Source of the DNA: Pseudomonadota bacterium
Lineage (GTDB): Bacteria > Pseudomonadota > Gammaproteobacteria > Burkholderiales > Burkholderiaceae
Reading direction: 5' to 3'
NCBI GenBank assembly: GCA_021783435.1
Contig: JAJXUC010000026.1
Span: 1 to 31,922 of the forward strand
Length of the DNA: 31,922 nt
Below, one piece after another: positions 7,796 to 16,828 of this stretch. The position numbers and the translations under genes are program-made. Under the pieces are notes generated by a model that searched no databases, was not told the DNA's origin, and saw nothing but the letters and a program-made list of their open reading frames with translations. Every line of letters begins with the position of its first letter. Position 1 is the stretch's first letter.

Positions 7796-10688
7796 ATTCC
7801 TGCATCCAGTAGAGGAGGTTGACTTCGTATTCCACGCTGATCGGATGGTCGCTGGCGGGGAACGCGATGGCGAAGGCCATGATCGGCTTGCTCCATCCGG
7901 GGACGATGAGCCTTGTCGGCGTCCCGTCTCTGTAGAAATAGGGCGTGAGCGGGTAGAGCAGAAGCAATCCGCGATCCGCTTCGCCGCCCAGCTTCCCGCG
8001 AGCTTCGCGGATGCCCTTGCCGCTGGGGAAGCTCGGGGGCGTGATGCGGTCTCGGGCGGGATCGGGCTTCCAGGCCGCGCGGGTGAGCGCCAAGGCTTGG
8101 CGCCAAACGTCGTCGCCAAGGTCGATGCCTTCGTCCTTGGGGTCGGTGAGCACGCCGATGGCGAAATTCTTCGGGTCCTGCGTTTCGGGGTCGGTGGGGT
8201 CCTCGGTTTTGCGAATGAAGAAGCTGTTCGACGCGGCTCCCCCAGGGAACGTGTGCACGTCACCGGCGCCATTGCCGCCGCCAAGCAGCGCGACGCTCCA
8301 CAGCTTCAATTGACCCGTCTCGACCATCTTGGCGACGAACTCAGCCAGCATTGCAGCCTTGGCGCTAGTGGCGTTCGGGTGAGTCGCGAAGTCGCCAAGG
8401 AAAGCGAGTACCTTGGACACATCCACGTCTCTCCAAAGACGGGCGCTGGGCCAAGAGTCCTGGTTGCCATCTCGTTCGCATTTCGGCGATTCCTCCCATG
8501 GCCACCCGAGACTGGCGATCAAGGCGTCCGTCGCCTCGAGGTTCTGCTTCTGGACCTTCGCATCACGATGGAAAAGAATGGTTTGCGGGCGAGTTCCGCT
8601 GTAGGTTAGCGACAGCGTCTGCGCGTTGCGCATCTTCAAAGGCGAGGTGACGGTGAGTACTTCATGAGACATCACCTTGAGCCCGTACTGCTCTGGCGTC
8701 AGCTTGGCCTCGGCCATGAAGTCGAACTCTTCCCGCAGCTCCTCGGATGCGTCGGCGATATGGCCAAACCATTTCACTAGATCCGGCGAGGTGTAGAGGC
8801 GGCAGAGATCCAGGTATCCGGGGCGATAGCCGAACCAGCGGCCCATCTGCATAAGCGTGTCATACATTTTCGTGGTGCGTACGAAGTAGCTCACGCACAG
8901 GCCCTCGAGCGTCAGGCCCCGTGCGAGCTTATCGCCGCCGATAGCGATCACCTTCAGCGTGGCGCCACGTGTTGCATAGTCAAGTGCGTCCTTCGCAGTG
9001 CCGTTGATCGAGCGGACCTCGATGTCGTCTAGGACATCGGGCAAAGTTGCGAGGATTTGGTCCCAACTTGGCATCTCCGGCGGGCGCTCCTCGGGAGGTG
9101 AGAGCTCGGCGACTTGGTCGCGAATTGGCAGGAAATCCTCCTCCCATAGTTTGCGCAACTTAGCCAGCAGATTGTCCGCGTCGTTGCCGCGCGTGATCTT
9201 CTGGCGCATGTGGCGCACCGCTTTCTCGACCTGCTCTCGAACATGGTTCTGCACATCCACGTATCGGGTGACGTGAATCAGCATAGAGCTGTGCTCGTCG
9301 CCTTGGCCGCGCAGATCGCGCGACGCGCAAGCAAGCACAAAAGAGCCGACGGCTTCTTCCAGCGATGGCGGAATGATTTCCTGGCCGTTGTAGGTCGGAA
9401 CGTGGGTCTTCTTGTGCTTGGGCGGCATCCACCCCGAATCCGATTCCGGGGCGTAGTGGTCCAGGATGCTCCGGTATAGGGGGAGAGCGTCCTTTCGGCC
9501 CTCTTTGGTCATCCTGCCGAACATGCGGGCCGGGCCTATATAGTTGGACGGCGCGGCCAAGTTGATGATGAAGGAGCGAGGGAACAGGTCCGGGCCTTCC
9601 TTGGCTGTCGCGCCCTTGTGGTGGATGAAGATGTTGGCGAAGGGCGTGGCCGTGTAGCCCACGTAAACCTTGCGTGTGAAGGCGTGCAGGACTTGGCGAA
9701 TGAGGCTATTGATGGCTTTGGGCTGATGTTCCTCGTCCGGCGTTCCGTCCTCGCTGAACATCTGTTCGCCCGTGTCGACTGAGGCGTTGTCCGCCTCGTC
9801 GTCGATCATCAACAGCGGCAGCTTAGTCACCAGTTTTCGGGCATCGCTTGCGTCCGCGCTGTCGGCCACGCGTGTCTGAATCCAATGCAGTAGTGCGGTG
9901 AGGACCGATTTCTGTTTCTTGACGACGAACAACCATGGCCGCTCTTCGGGCGAAATTCCATGAAAGTGCTTGGCGATGCCTTGGTTGAAGTCACCGTTCT
10001 CTGCGCGTGTGGTAGCGGAGTTGGTCTTCAAGTCCTCACCGAATTCGGCCACGCCGATAGGTATGCCTGGGTCGCGGTCGATAGTCGTCTCGTAGCCTAG
10101 GAAGCTCTCCTCGAGCCGCATCTGGGTCTGCGAGCGCAGGTTGTTGTGCGTGCCGGCGAGCACGATGATGATCTTGTAACCCGCGTCGGCTGCCTTGCAG
10201 ATTAGCCCGGAGTAGTTGCCGGTCTTGCCGGACTGCACATGGCCGACGACAAGACCGCGTCGATCCCAGGGATCCGCCCGCTGTGGGTCTTCCAACAAAC
10301 TCAGGATGTCGTCGGTTGCCTCGTTGATGCCTTCGACCACCGTGTCGGAGAGTTTGGATTCAAGGTAGTCGCGGTAGCGTCGCCAGTAGTGCCAATCGCG
10401 CTTGCGGGCGGCCGTCAGCCAATCGAAGTGACCCGTGTCGTCCTTGAGTGTGGTGATCTTGCCGATCCAGTGGCTGAAGCGCTGGATCAACGTGATGACC
10501 GCCTTGCCTTGATCCACGGCGTGCGGCGAGTCGCCCGCAAACATTGTCGTGGCCAATTTCACTTTCTCAGCAATTAAAGCCGGGGTGATGTTGGACTTGT
10601 CTTTCTCGGCTTTTACCAACCGCTGTGCGGTAGCGATGACGTTTTCAAGCTGCTCTGCTTGAGCGGCGGCCTCTTCTGCTGGGGTCAT
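7779..10688 (-). CDS. Z1 domain-containing helicase/ATPase
   Basis: A 969-residue P-loop NTPase of the Z1 family (PF10593), related to superfamily 2 helicases and predicted to translocate on or remodel DNA. Walker A is GHVQSGKT with K155. The Walker B/DEAD equivalent is LLMIDDEADNASVD (about 290-302). Motif III-like is VGYTATPFAN. The second RecA-like lobe has GGDKLARGLTLEGL and the arginine-finger motif QMGRWFGYRPGY (about 610-622). All motifs are intact. Length is normal for the family. The start ATG overlaps the end of the GHKL ATPase gene by ATGA and the 3' end overlaps the nuclease gene, so four core proteins are made from one coupled message. Confidence 0.93.
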   Translation of the reverse strand: MTPAEEAAAQAEQLENVIATAQRLVKAEKDKSNITPALIAEKVKLATTMFAGDSPHAVDQGKAVITLIQRFSHWIGKITTLKDDTGHFDWLTAARKRDWHYWRRYRDYLESKLSDTVVEGINEATDDILSLLEDPQRADPWDRRGLVVGHVQSGKTGNYSGLICKAADAGYKIIIVLAGTHNNLRSQTQMRLEESFLGYETTIDRDPGIPIGVAEFGEDLKTNSATTRAENGDFNQGIAKHFHGISPEERPWLFVVKKQKSVLTALLHWIQTRVADSADASDARKLVTKLPLLMIDDEADNASVDTGEQMFSEDGTPDEEHQPKAINSLIRQVLHAFTRKVYVGYTATPFANIFIHHKGATAKEGPDLFPRSFIINLAAPSNYIGPARMFGRMTKEGRKDALPLYRSILDHYAPESDSGWMPPKHKKTHVPTYNGQEIIPPSLEEAVGSFVLACASRDLRGQGDEHSSMLIHVTRYVDVQNHVREQVEKAVRHMRQKITRGNDADNLLAKLRKLWEEDFLPIRDQVAELSPPEERPPEMPSWDQILATLPDVLDDIEVRSINGTAKDALDYATRGATLKVIAIGGDKLARGLTLEGLCVSYFVRTTKMYDTLMQMGRWFGYRPGYLDLCRLYTSPDLVKWFGHIADASEELREEFDFMAEAKLTPEQYGLKVMSHEVLTVTSPLKMRNAQTLSLTYSGTRPQTILFHRDAKVQKQNLEATDALIASLGWPWEESPKCERDGNQDSWPSARLWRDVDVSKVLAFLGDFATHPNATSAKAAMLAEFVAKMVETGQLKLWSVALLGGGNGAGDVHTFPGGAASNSFFIRKTEDPTDPETQDPKNFAIGVLTDPKDEGIDLGDDVWRQALALTRAAWKPDPARDRITPPSFPSGKGIREARGKLGGEADRGLLLLYPLTPYFYRDGTPTRLIVPGWSKPIMAFAIAFPASDHPISVEYEVNLLYWMQEYGPSE

Positions 10689-12178
10689 TGTTTCATCCCA
10701 AGTTTGGTGACCAGCGTTGGGTATTTCTGAAATGGCTCGATTCTGATTATCGACTTGCGCGCTTCTTCGACGCTCAGGCCCTTGCGCTCGACTAGGTCGT
10801 TGAAGAGCACGCTTGCGACCTCGATCACGGCGGCATTGGGCTCACCCTCAAAGCCGATGCGTGGCGTTTCCTTGTTCTCGGCGGTGTCCAGCCAGATGCG
10901 CTGTACCGGGACCGTTTCTTCGATTACCCGAAGCATCGACTTTAAGAGAGGCTGCAGTTCGCCCGCTTGCTCCATGACCGCAGCTACTGAGGGGTGCGAT
11001 CCGTCGATCCGATACCGCAAACCGGATTTGAGCCTCTCCACCCGCCAAGCTTGTTCGATCGGTTGGTTGCCGTTGGCGGGAGCGGGTGACCCGCGGTATG
11101 CGAACACGCGTCGGGCCCGCTCGCGCGTGTTCTCGGCCAAGAGGGTGAGCCAGGAGCGCAGCGACACAGGTGGACGTGCCGTCGATTTGCGGACATCAAT
11201 CTTCCAGTCGGCGTCTGCGGTGTTGGGGATGTCCAGGCGAATGCGCGCCAGTCGATGGGCTTCCTCCCGATTCCACGCGCGCGAGTTGCCCAAGCCTAGC
11301 CATCCCCCCGCGACGAGGAGGCGCTCATTGCGGTAGACATAGAAGCCTTGTTGAGCCGTCCAGCCAGCCGGCCCGGCGTTCTCTTCGAACTCAGCAGGAC
11401 TCAGCTTGTCACGGTGGGGCAAAACATGGCACTGGACCGACACGATCCCACAGTCGGTCTGGTGGTTAGTGACAGGTGATGTCCAAGGCTTGGCGGGGTG
11501 GCCTGACATGAAGGGGTCCCATGGCGCGACAGCGCGGCCATTGAGCAGCAGCCTGAGCCGTGGGCGAGGACCTTGCAGCAGGCGGTGAAACACCATCGCC
11601 AAGTGCGATTCGACGTTGTCGATGAGGTCGTTGAAGTTGTCTGAATTGTATTCGGCGGTGACAATGCGGTCGAGTGTCTCCCAGAGCACGAGTGTCCCCG
11701 CCTTGTTGCCGTCGAGGTCCGCGAGGTGCACCTGGGAGCCTTCGGCTGGACCTTCGAAGAGCAGCCACTCATTGTCAGGGTTGGTCGTCAGCTCGTCGAG
11801 GTCCCATCGCAGGCAGGCATGGGCACCATCTTTGACGCTGGCGACCGTGAGGCGGCGGCACTGCGAAAACGAGGCGGTCTTCAATCCCATACCGAAGCGG
11901 CCAAGGTCGTGCGCACCGCGCTTGGCCAAGGGGTTCTTGTCACCCAGCCGCATGGCCCCTTCGAGCTCCGCATCGCTCATCCCCCGCCCGTTGTCGAGGA
12001 TCAGCACGCGGCTGTTGGCCCCGTCCCATTTGAAGTTGATGCGCACCTCCTCTGCGCTGGCGGAAATGCTGTTGTCCACTATGTCGGCAATGGCTGCTGC
12101 CGTCGAGTAGCCCAGGCCTCGCAGGGATTCAAGCATTGCCATGGCACGCGGGGGCGCCTTGCGGGTTCGTTGAGTCAT
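10685..12178 (-). CDS. GHKL ATPase (HATPase_c_3, MORC/MutL-like)
   Basis: A 497-residue ATPase of the GHKL fold. The N box is IADIVDNSISA (D35, N36), motif G1 is DNGRGM (residues 62-67), the G2 glycine lid is GRFGMGLKTASFS, and GTLVLWE gives the G3-like segment. MORC/MutL-type ATPases close as ATP-dependent clamps around DNA; a sensor or clamp role in the system is inferred. I chose ATG 12178; a TTG two codons upstream (12184) is an alternative, and the ribosome site is unclear. It ends in an ATGA overlap with Z1 and begins 68 bp after the sigma-factor stop. That gap is too short to show a separate promoter by eye. Confidence 0.9.
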   Translation of the reverse strand: MTQRTRKAPPRAMAMLESLRGLGYSTAAAIADIVDNSISASAEEVRINFKWDGANSRVLILDNGRGMSDAELEGAMRLGDKNPLAKRGAHDLGRFGMGLKTASFSQCRRLTVASVKDGAHACLRWDLDELTTNPDNEWLLFEGPAEGSQVHLADLDGNKAGTLVLWETLDRIVTAEYNSDNFNDLIDNVESHLAMVFHRLLQGPRPRLRLLLNGRAVAPWDPFMSGHPAKPWTSPVTNHQTDCGIVSVQCHVLPHRDKLSPAEFEENAGPAGWTAQQGFYVYRNERLLVAGGWLGLGNSRAWNREEAHRLARIRLDIPNTADADWKIDVRKSTARPPVSLRSWLTLLAENTRERARRVFAYRGSPAPANGNQPIEQAWRVERLKSGLRYRIDGSHPSVAAVMEQAGELQPLLKSMLRVIEETVPVQRIWLDTAENKETPRIGFEGEPNAAVIEVASVLFNDLVERKGLSVEEARKSIIRIEPFQKYPTLVTKLGMKQ

Positions 12179-12246
12179 TTCCAAAAGTCATTCCATTGCC
12201 AGAACGCAAATCCAAAGTCAGCCAGCCTGCGGGCCGGTCATCAGGT

Positions 12247-14715
12247 TTATCCAGGAGACTCACCCAAGTGTGGGCCCGACGGCTCTGTTCGGTCGTCGCC
12301 GACAGTGGAGCCTAGCGGCGCTGCGTTTGCCAAGTGCCGCTCGATCTCCGAAAGTTTCGCAGCGCCAACCGAGTTGCTTTCCTCGCGGGCGATCCGGGGA
12401 GCTAATTCCTGGTGGCACGTTTGGGGCTCGTCAATCCGTTCGGCTGTCCCGGTTTCGGCCCTGTCTGCTGCATTCGCCTCAGCGACAGCGCCAAGGGCTA
12501 AACGAGCGAAGGGCTCCGCTCTCGCAGGATGCTTGAGCTTCCTGATTGCTTTGGCCTCGATCTGCCTGATTCTCTCTCGGGTGACGGCATAGCGCTGGCC
12601 AATCTCTTCCAGGGTAAGGGCATCACCAACTCCAATGCCGAAGCGCAACCTGAGAATCTGCTCTTCCTTGATTGGCAACGTGGAGAGCAGGTCTCTAACT
12701 GCCACGCACAATTCCGCCGAAGCGAGGGAGTCTGCCGGGTCGGGCTCGGTGAAGGCTTCGCAGGCGTCGATGGCGATCAACTCGTCGACCGGCAATTCAT
12801 GAATTGGCAACGGTTCAGGTGTCAGGCGCAGGAGTGCAGCCACCTTGTGAGCGGGCATTTCCATTCGCGTGGCGATCTCTTCGAGCCTCGGCATGCGGCC
12901 AAAGGCTGACTCGAAGGCCTGCGTCTCGAGTCGAAGGCGCTGGGATCTCTGGTAGACATGGGCCGGAACCCGAATGGTCCTGGCCTTGTCGGCGATATGG
13001 CGCCCGATCTGCTGCCGTATCCACCAAGTAGCGTAGGTGGAGAACTTGAAGCCGCGGCGCCAATCGAAGCGATCGACGGCTTTGAGCAGTCCGATGTTCC
13101 CTTCCTGAGTCAGGTCGTCCAACCGTTCGCCGCTGTATCGGTATTTCTTGGCGAGGTGAAAGGCGAGTTTCAAATTAGCGGCCGCCATGTGGTCTCGTGC
13201 CTGCCTGTATGCCGCAATCGCCAGCCGATAGCAGGCAGCGGCCTGCGACGCATCCTCGATGCCGCCCAGTTCTAGCAGCATGTGGCGATTGAGGCGCAAC
13301 GCCACCAGTGCTTCCCGGACCGCGCGAAAGGTGGGCCCATGTGGATCAGCGGCAACTGGAAGCGCCCCCAACTGGTCGAGCGCGTCGGTGAAGCCGACGT
13401 CGCCGCCACGCTCGACCAGCGTGTCGGCAGACACCTCGCCAATTCGATCCGGTCCTTCCTCTTCCTCATCGGCCCCGGGTGTTTCGGCTCCTCGGTCGTC
13501 GGCGGAAGCCGATTCGATGTCCGGTTCGGTGTCTTCGAGGGACATCCAGGCTAGCGGGCGCAACCCAGCTTTGACTTCGGCTCCGGCTGCGAGCGTCCAC
13601 GCGACGCCTTGTGGCCAAGCCGCCAATGCATCGTGCGCAGCTTCTAGGGCGGTTTCCATAGCTTGGGCCAGACTGACCTCTTCCTGGGCCGAGATGAGAC
13701 GCAGTCCCTGGAATTCGCGCTGATACATCCGCAGCGGCTCGTAGCGCGTGGAGGCAGCGCTGTCGATGGCGGTGAGCGCTTGGTCTAGGGCATCTTCCTC
13801 GTCGGGCGTCTCGTCGGGTTTGATGAACACCTTGAAGCTTTCGGCGGCGCTGGAGTACTCAAAGCGCTCATCGACCTCGGCACCAAGGTCGTTGACAACC
13901 CTGACCAGCAACGCTTCAGCCTCTGGATTGGAGGAACGATCGTCGTTGGTCGAAAGCTCCTGCACATCCAGGCTGGGCACGCTTCCTTCACGGAGCGCTC
14001 GCAGTAAGAGCAAGCGCAATTGTGTGCGAGCGTCGTCATCTGCGGCGCGCGAAAGCTGCAGGGACTGCTCGGGCAAGTAGGCGTCGATTTCGTCCCAATT
14101 CGCCGAGGAGTCGGTGGGGTTGTGCGCGGAGATGGCATTCTGGATCGCGCTCGCTGCTCGCAGGATCGACAAATCAGCCTCCGGGGGAGGCGGCTCTTCT
14201 TCGGCTTCCCATCCAGAAAGGTCGAACTCCGATAATTCTGATACTTCATCAGGTTCGGTGGCCAAGCTCACGGCATCCGAAATCGCTGGCTCGTCCATTG
14301 AGCCTTCTAACGATGCGAGCGCGCCAACCGATAGAGATGCTTGATGGAAGCTGCCGGATGCCCGCTCAGAGGCTAGTTTGAGTAGCGGAGCAGGATGGAT
14401 GGGTGGCATGGCTTGGATGGAGCCAAGGATCGCTGCGGCTTCGCGCGCGCCGGCGGCGATGGCTATCGCGAGTGCCGTCCTGCCTGATGGATCGAGCAGA
14501 CCATCGTCAACCCCGGCATCCAGGAGGATTTTGCAGATGGAGAGCTTGTTCCGTGCCGCGGCAAGCATAAGAGGCGTCATGCCGCTGCTGTCCCGGGCGT
14601 TGAGGTCGTCGCCACGATCGACGTGGATTTGAACGGCGCTTTCAACGCCAGCCATGACGGCCATTCGCAGGAAGCGGCTCATGGGTTGGGGGGCAGCGAA
14701 GTTCGCCTTACTCAC
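12247..14715 (-). CDS. Sigma-70 family factor with N-terminal ankyrin repeats
   Basis: An 822-residue fusion. Residues about 15-100 form two to three ankyrin repeats ([39 protein letters not shown]). An acidic low-complexity linker follows. Sigma region 1.2 begins near Y325 ([21 protein letters not shown]). Then comes a non-conserved acidic insert (about 365-505). Region 2 starts at about 510 with [22 protein letters not shown] and the promoter-melting segment [17 protein letters not shown]. Region 3 follows ([16 protein letters not shown]), then the region 4 HTH at about 698-727 ([20 protein letters not shown]). An unusual ~90-residue tail follows. Regions 2.4 and 4.2 are close to RpoD, so recognition of TTGACA/TATAAT-like promoters is likely. 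The start is GTG 14715 with AGAAGG upstream. It heads the defence operon on the same strand, suggesting a dedicated transcription factor or a phage sensor. Confidence 0.9.
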   Translation of the reverse strand: MSKANFAAPQPMSRFLRMAVMAGVESAVQIHVDRGDDLNARDSSGMTPLMLAAARNKLSICKILLDAGVDDGLLDPSGRTALAIAIAAGAREAAAILGSIQAMPPIHPAPLLKLASERASGSFHQASLSVGALASLEGSMDEPAISDAVSLATEPDEVSELSEFDLSGWEAEEEPPPPEADLSILRAASAIQNAISAHNPTDSSANWDEIDAYLPEQSLQLSRAADDDARTQLRLLLLRALREGSVPSLDVQELSTNDDRSSNPEAEALLVRVVNDLGAEVDERFEYSSAAESFKVFIKPDETPDEEDALDQALTAIDSAASTRYEPLRMYQREFQGLRLISAQEEVSLAQAMETALEAAHDALAAWPQGVAWTLAAGAEVKAGLRPLAWMSLEDTEPDIESASADDRGAETPGADEEEEGPDRIGEVSADTLVERGGDVGFTDALDQLGALPVAADPHGPTFRAVREALVALRLNRHMLLELGGIEDASQAAACYRLAIAAYRQARDHMAAANLKLAFHLAKKYRYSGERLDDLTQEGNIGLLKAVDRFDWRRGFKFSTYATWWIRQQIGRHIADKARTIRVPAHVYQRSQRLRLETQAFESAFGRMPRLEEIATRMEMPAHKVAALLRLTPEPLPIHELPVDELIAIDACEAFTEPDPADSLASAELCVAVRDLLSTLPIKEEQILRLRFGIGVGDALTLEEIGQRYAVTRERIRQIEAKAIRKLKHPARAEPFARLALGAVAEANAADRAETGTAERIDEPQTCHQELAPRIAREESNSVGAAKLSEIERHLANAAPLGSTVGDDRTEPSGPHLGESPG

Positions 14716-15236
14716 CCGCGTGCCCTTCTTCTGTCCCCACCGATGAAGAATCCTTCGGTTGCTGGATGTTCATTCCAGGAAATCGCAAAAAAGGTGCATG
14801 TCATGGCAAAGCTGTTCGTCTTTCCCTGTGGCCATTTTGGCTCACTTTAAGCCCTTCCGTTACAAATTCTACCGGGGCACTCAGTGCCAGTGCTGCCGGC
14901 TACTCAGATCGGCGTTTCTGTCCAATTAACCTGCCCACTTGGTGATCATGACTGGCTTTCAACTTTAGGAGCCACAGTTCATTATCAATTCGGCTCGCAA
15001 ACTAGCTATACCGAGGCAGTGCAGGTGGACAATCTGGCGTAAGGCACGCCTGCGGTTAACAACTGCTGTCCGCGCAAGACGATGAATGTTGGCTCGTCCC
15101 AACTCGGCAGCAGAGCCGCCTTGCATATGACGCTGACCGAATCGATCGAACTTCCGATGTCTATCAGCGAGCCCATTCAAGGACGTGCTGACCAAGCTCC
15201 CGACCTGTCCTGATAGTGGACTGGGGTGTGGGCGCT
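14716..15236. other. Intergenic region between the two immunity loci
   Basis: No supportable gene is seen. The first 150 bases upstream of the sigma factor should hold the promoter of the minus-strand operon, but I could not pick a confident -35/-10 pair. A 15-codon open frame at 14802 (MAKLFVFPCGHFGSL) is too short to call. The minus-strand frame at 14965-15504 runs through the repeat copy and has no recognisable domain. This looks like a recombination-prone spacer. Confidence 0.45.
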
Positions 15237-15360
15237 GATGCCGATTTGAGCCATGCGCCGGGTTTGCGGTAAGCCGTTTGGAACGTATCGAATTCAAGCC
15301 TGACGCCCCCCCAGCTCGCTTGCCCTGGTTCAGTCGCTGATCGGCATGTGGCTCAAATCG
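15237..15360 (+). repeat. Dispersed ~122-bp repeat with inverted ends, copy A
   Basis: Copy A begins GATGCCGATTTGAGCCATGC and ends GGCATGTGGCTCAAATCGG, so its two ends are imperfect inverted repeats of each other. The interior shares GAATTCAAGCCTGACGCC and CAGTCGC with copy B at 22531-22651, in the same orientation and with nearly the same spacing. It may be a MITE-like element or the remnant ends of a transposon. Together the copies bracket the TIR/SLOG locus. Confidence 0.75.
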
Positions 15361-15656
15361 GCACCGGCACCCACACTGATGGGGACCCGGCAGCGTAAAA
15401 GCATGCCAGAGACCGCCCTCGAATCGGCCTGACGCCCCGTAGTGTTGAGGGCACGCTGCGCGGGGAAGCCTGTGAGACACCGGGCAGACTTTGTGCCGGA
15501 TCAATTTTTACCCTGAACCGTTACATCTACTTACTTCCGAATGTGCTGTCTCCAAGCCGCGTGATTGTTGACTTATGCGGAATTCTGTAGATTGCTAAGC
15601 CACAGTGATGCAGCTTCGTCGCATTGCTTTCTTTGCAAGACAAAAAAAGGTGGATG

Positions 15657-15986
15657 ATGCACGGACAAGTGACACGACGGTCGTTGCAAAATCGGCTGCT
15701 CGGACGTTGGTGGGGGTACGGCCTTGCCGTGCTGATGCTTGCCATGCAAGCCGCACAGGGCGCTACGCCCGGCGCGGCGTACTGCTGGCCTGACGAGGGC
15801 AATCTGATCGTCCCGCCCATGCAGAACGTTCAACCCCGCTTTCTGTGCCCATTGGGTCTGGACGGCGCCTTGATTTCCGTGACGCCTGCCGACATCGCCC
15901 ACAAAGGCGCGCGCATCACCGCCACGGTGCCCATTGACAACGGATCCCAAGCCGGACTTTTTATCGAGAGCCGTCCCCGGCATTGA
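15657..15986 (+). CDS. Small exported protein of unknown function
   Basis: About 109 residues, not recognised. Two adjacent ATG codons (15654 and 15657) follow AAAAAAAGG; the second has better spacing. The N terminus is a signal peptide: basic residues (VTRRSLQNRLLGR), then a hydrophobic core (WWGYGLAVLMLAMQAA), then a likely cleavage before ATPGAAYCW. The mature part has two Cys residues (YCWPDEGN and RFLCPLG), which could form a disulfide in the periplasm. A possible promoter lies upstream (TTGACT at 15568-15573) but its -10 is weak. It ends 19 bp before the LprI-like gene and is probably co-transcribed with it. Confidence 0.55.
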   Translation: MHGQVTRRSLQNRLLGRWWGYGLAVLMLAMQAAQGATPGAAYCWPDEGNLIVPPMQNVQPRFLCPLGLDGALISVTPADIAHKGARITATVPIDNGSQAGLFIESRPRH

Positions 15987-16005
15987 CCCCCAGGAGCCCC
16001 CATCC

Positions 16006-16731
16006 ATGCCCTCCCTGACTTCCCTGCACCGCCTTGCCACCGGGTTCGCCCGGTGGGTGGCCTCTTTCGGGTTTGCCATTCTTGGAATTGGCGCTGCGCT
16101 TGCGGCCACGCCACAGATTTACAACGGGCCGGGAGACGGCGCCGGGGTCCGACTGATTCTGCATCCGCAGTCGGCCACGCACGGTAAAGCCGAGTTGCAG
16201 TTCTGCGATGTTGGCGGCACCCCGGGGTGCGGCTCCAATGGCAGCGGAACCTATACCCGGGCGGGCGATAAGCTCACCCTGTTCTTTACCAACAGGGACA
16301 GCCGGTGCATCTGGTCACTCCATTCCTTGGCCGACGGTAAGCTGTTCCTCGACCAGTCCGGCACTGCGAGTGCCTGCCAGCCCTATCACGGCGCCGCCTT
16401 TGGCTGGATGGATGGCGTGAAGTTCACCCCGATGGCGACTGCAGCCGCTTCTACCCACTCCGGCGACGGCCCCGCCTTTGACTGCGCCAAAGCCACGGCC
16501 CCCGCCGACAAGCTGGTTTGCGGCAATGCCGGACTCTCCGCGATGGACCGTCAGGTGGCGACGGCGTATCACGCCGCCCTGCACCAGGCACCCAATCCAC
16601 AGGTCCAGGAGCAAATCAAGCATGCCCAGACCGCGTGGGTGCGCACCAAGATGCGCTGCCGCGACGTGGCCTGCCTGCAATCGGTCTACCGCGAGCGGCT
16701 CGGGGTGCTGGAACACGCGGCAACGCCATGA
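16006..16731 (+). CDS. LprI-like (DUF1311) periplasmic protein
   Basis: A 241-residue exported protein. The signal peptide is residues 1-33 (cleavage ALA/AT). The C-terminal part, about 159-237, matches the LprI/DUF1311 family, known for lysozyme inhibition in some members: it starts FDCAKATAPADKLVCGNAGLS, has the helix MDRQVATAYHAAL, and ends CRDVACLQSVYRERLGVL with the paired Cys residues. The middle (50-140) has more Cys pairs (FCDVGGTPGCG) and is not assigned. AGGAG lies 9 bp before the ATG. It sits 97 bp upstream of the TIR gene on the same strand; a functional link to that gene is not shown by the sequence. Confidence 0.75.
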   Translation: MPSLTSLHRLATGFARWVASFGFAILGIGAALAATPQIYNGPGDGAGVRLILHPQSATHGKAELQFCDVGGTPGCGSNGSGTYTRAGDKLTLFFTNRDSRCIWSLHSLADGKLFLDQSGTASACQPYHGAAFGWMDGVKFTPMATAAASTHSGDGPAFDCAKATAPADKLVCGNAGLSAMDRQVATAYHAALHQAPNPQVQEQIKHAQTAWVRTKMRCRDVACLQSVYRERLGVLEHAATP

Positions 16732-16828
16732 ACTCCGGCGCCTTGCGGCGCCAGCGCCTGATGACTCTTGCCCCCGCATTCTGAGCCCGTGCCGCACGAA
16801 CTTCGCCCCACTTTTTGAAAGCCATGCC

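Noticed and set aside
7796..8284. Longer N terminus of the PD-(D/E)XK protein
   Set aside because: The upstream part is a shadow of the Z1 C terminus; ATG 7795 gives the usual domain start.
14965..15504. Minus-strand ORF between the immunity loci
   Set aside because: It runs through repeat copy A and shows no domain or ribosome site.
16478..16828. Longer N terminus of the TIR protein
   Set aside because: It would overlap the LprI-like gene in another frame, and the TIR fold begins right after GTG 16829.
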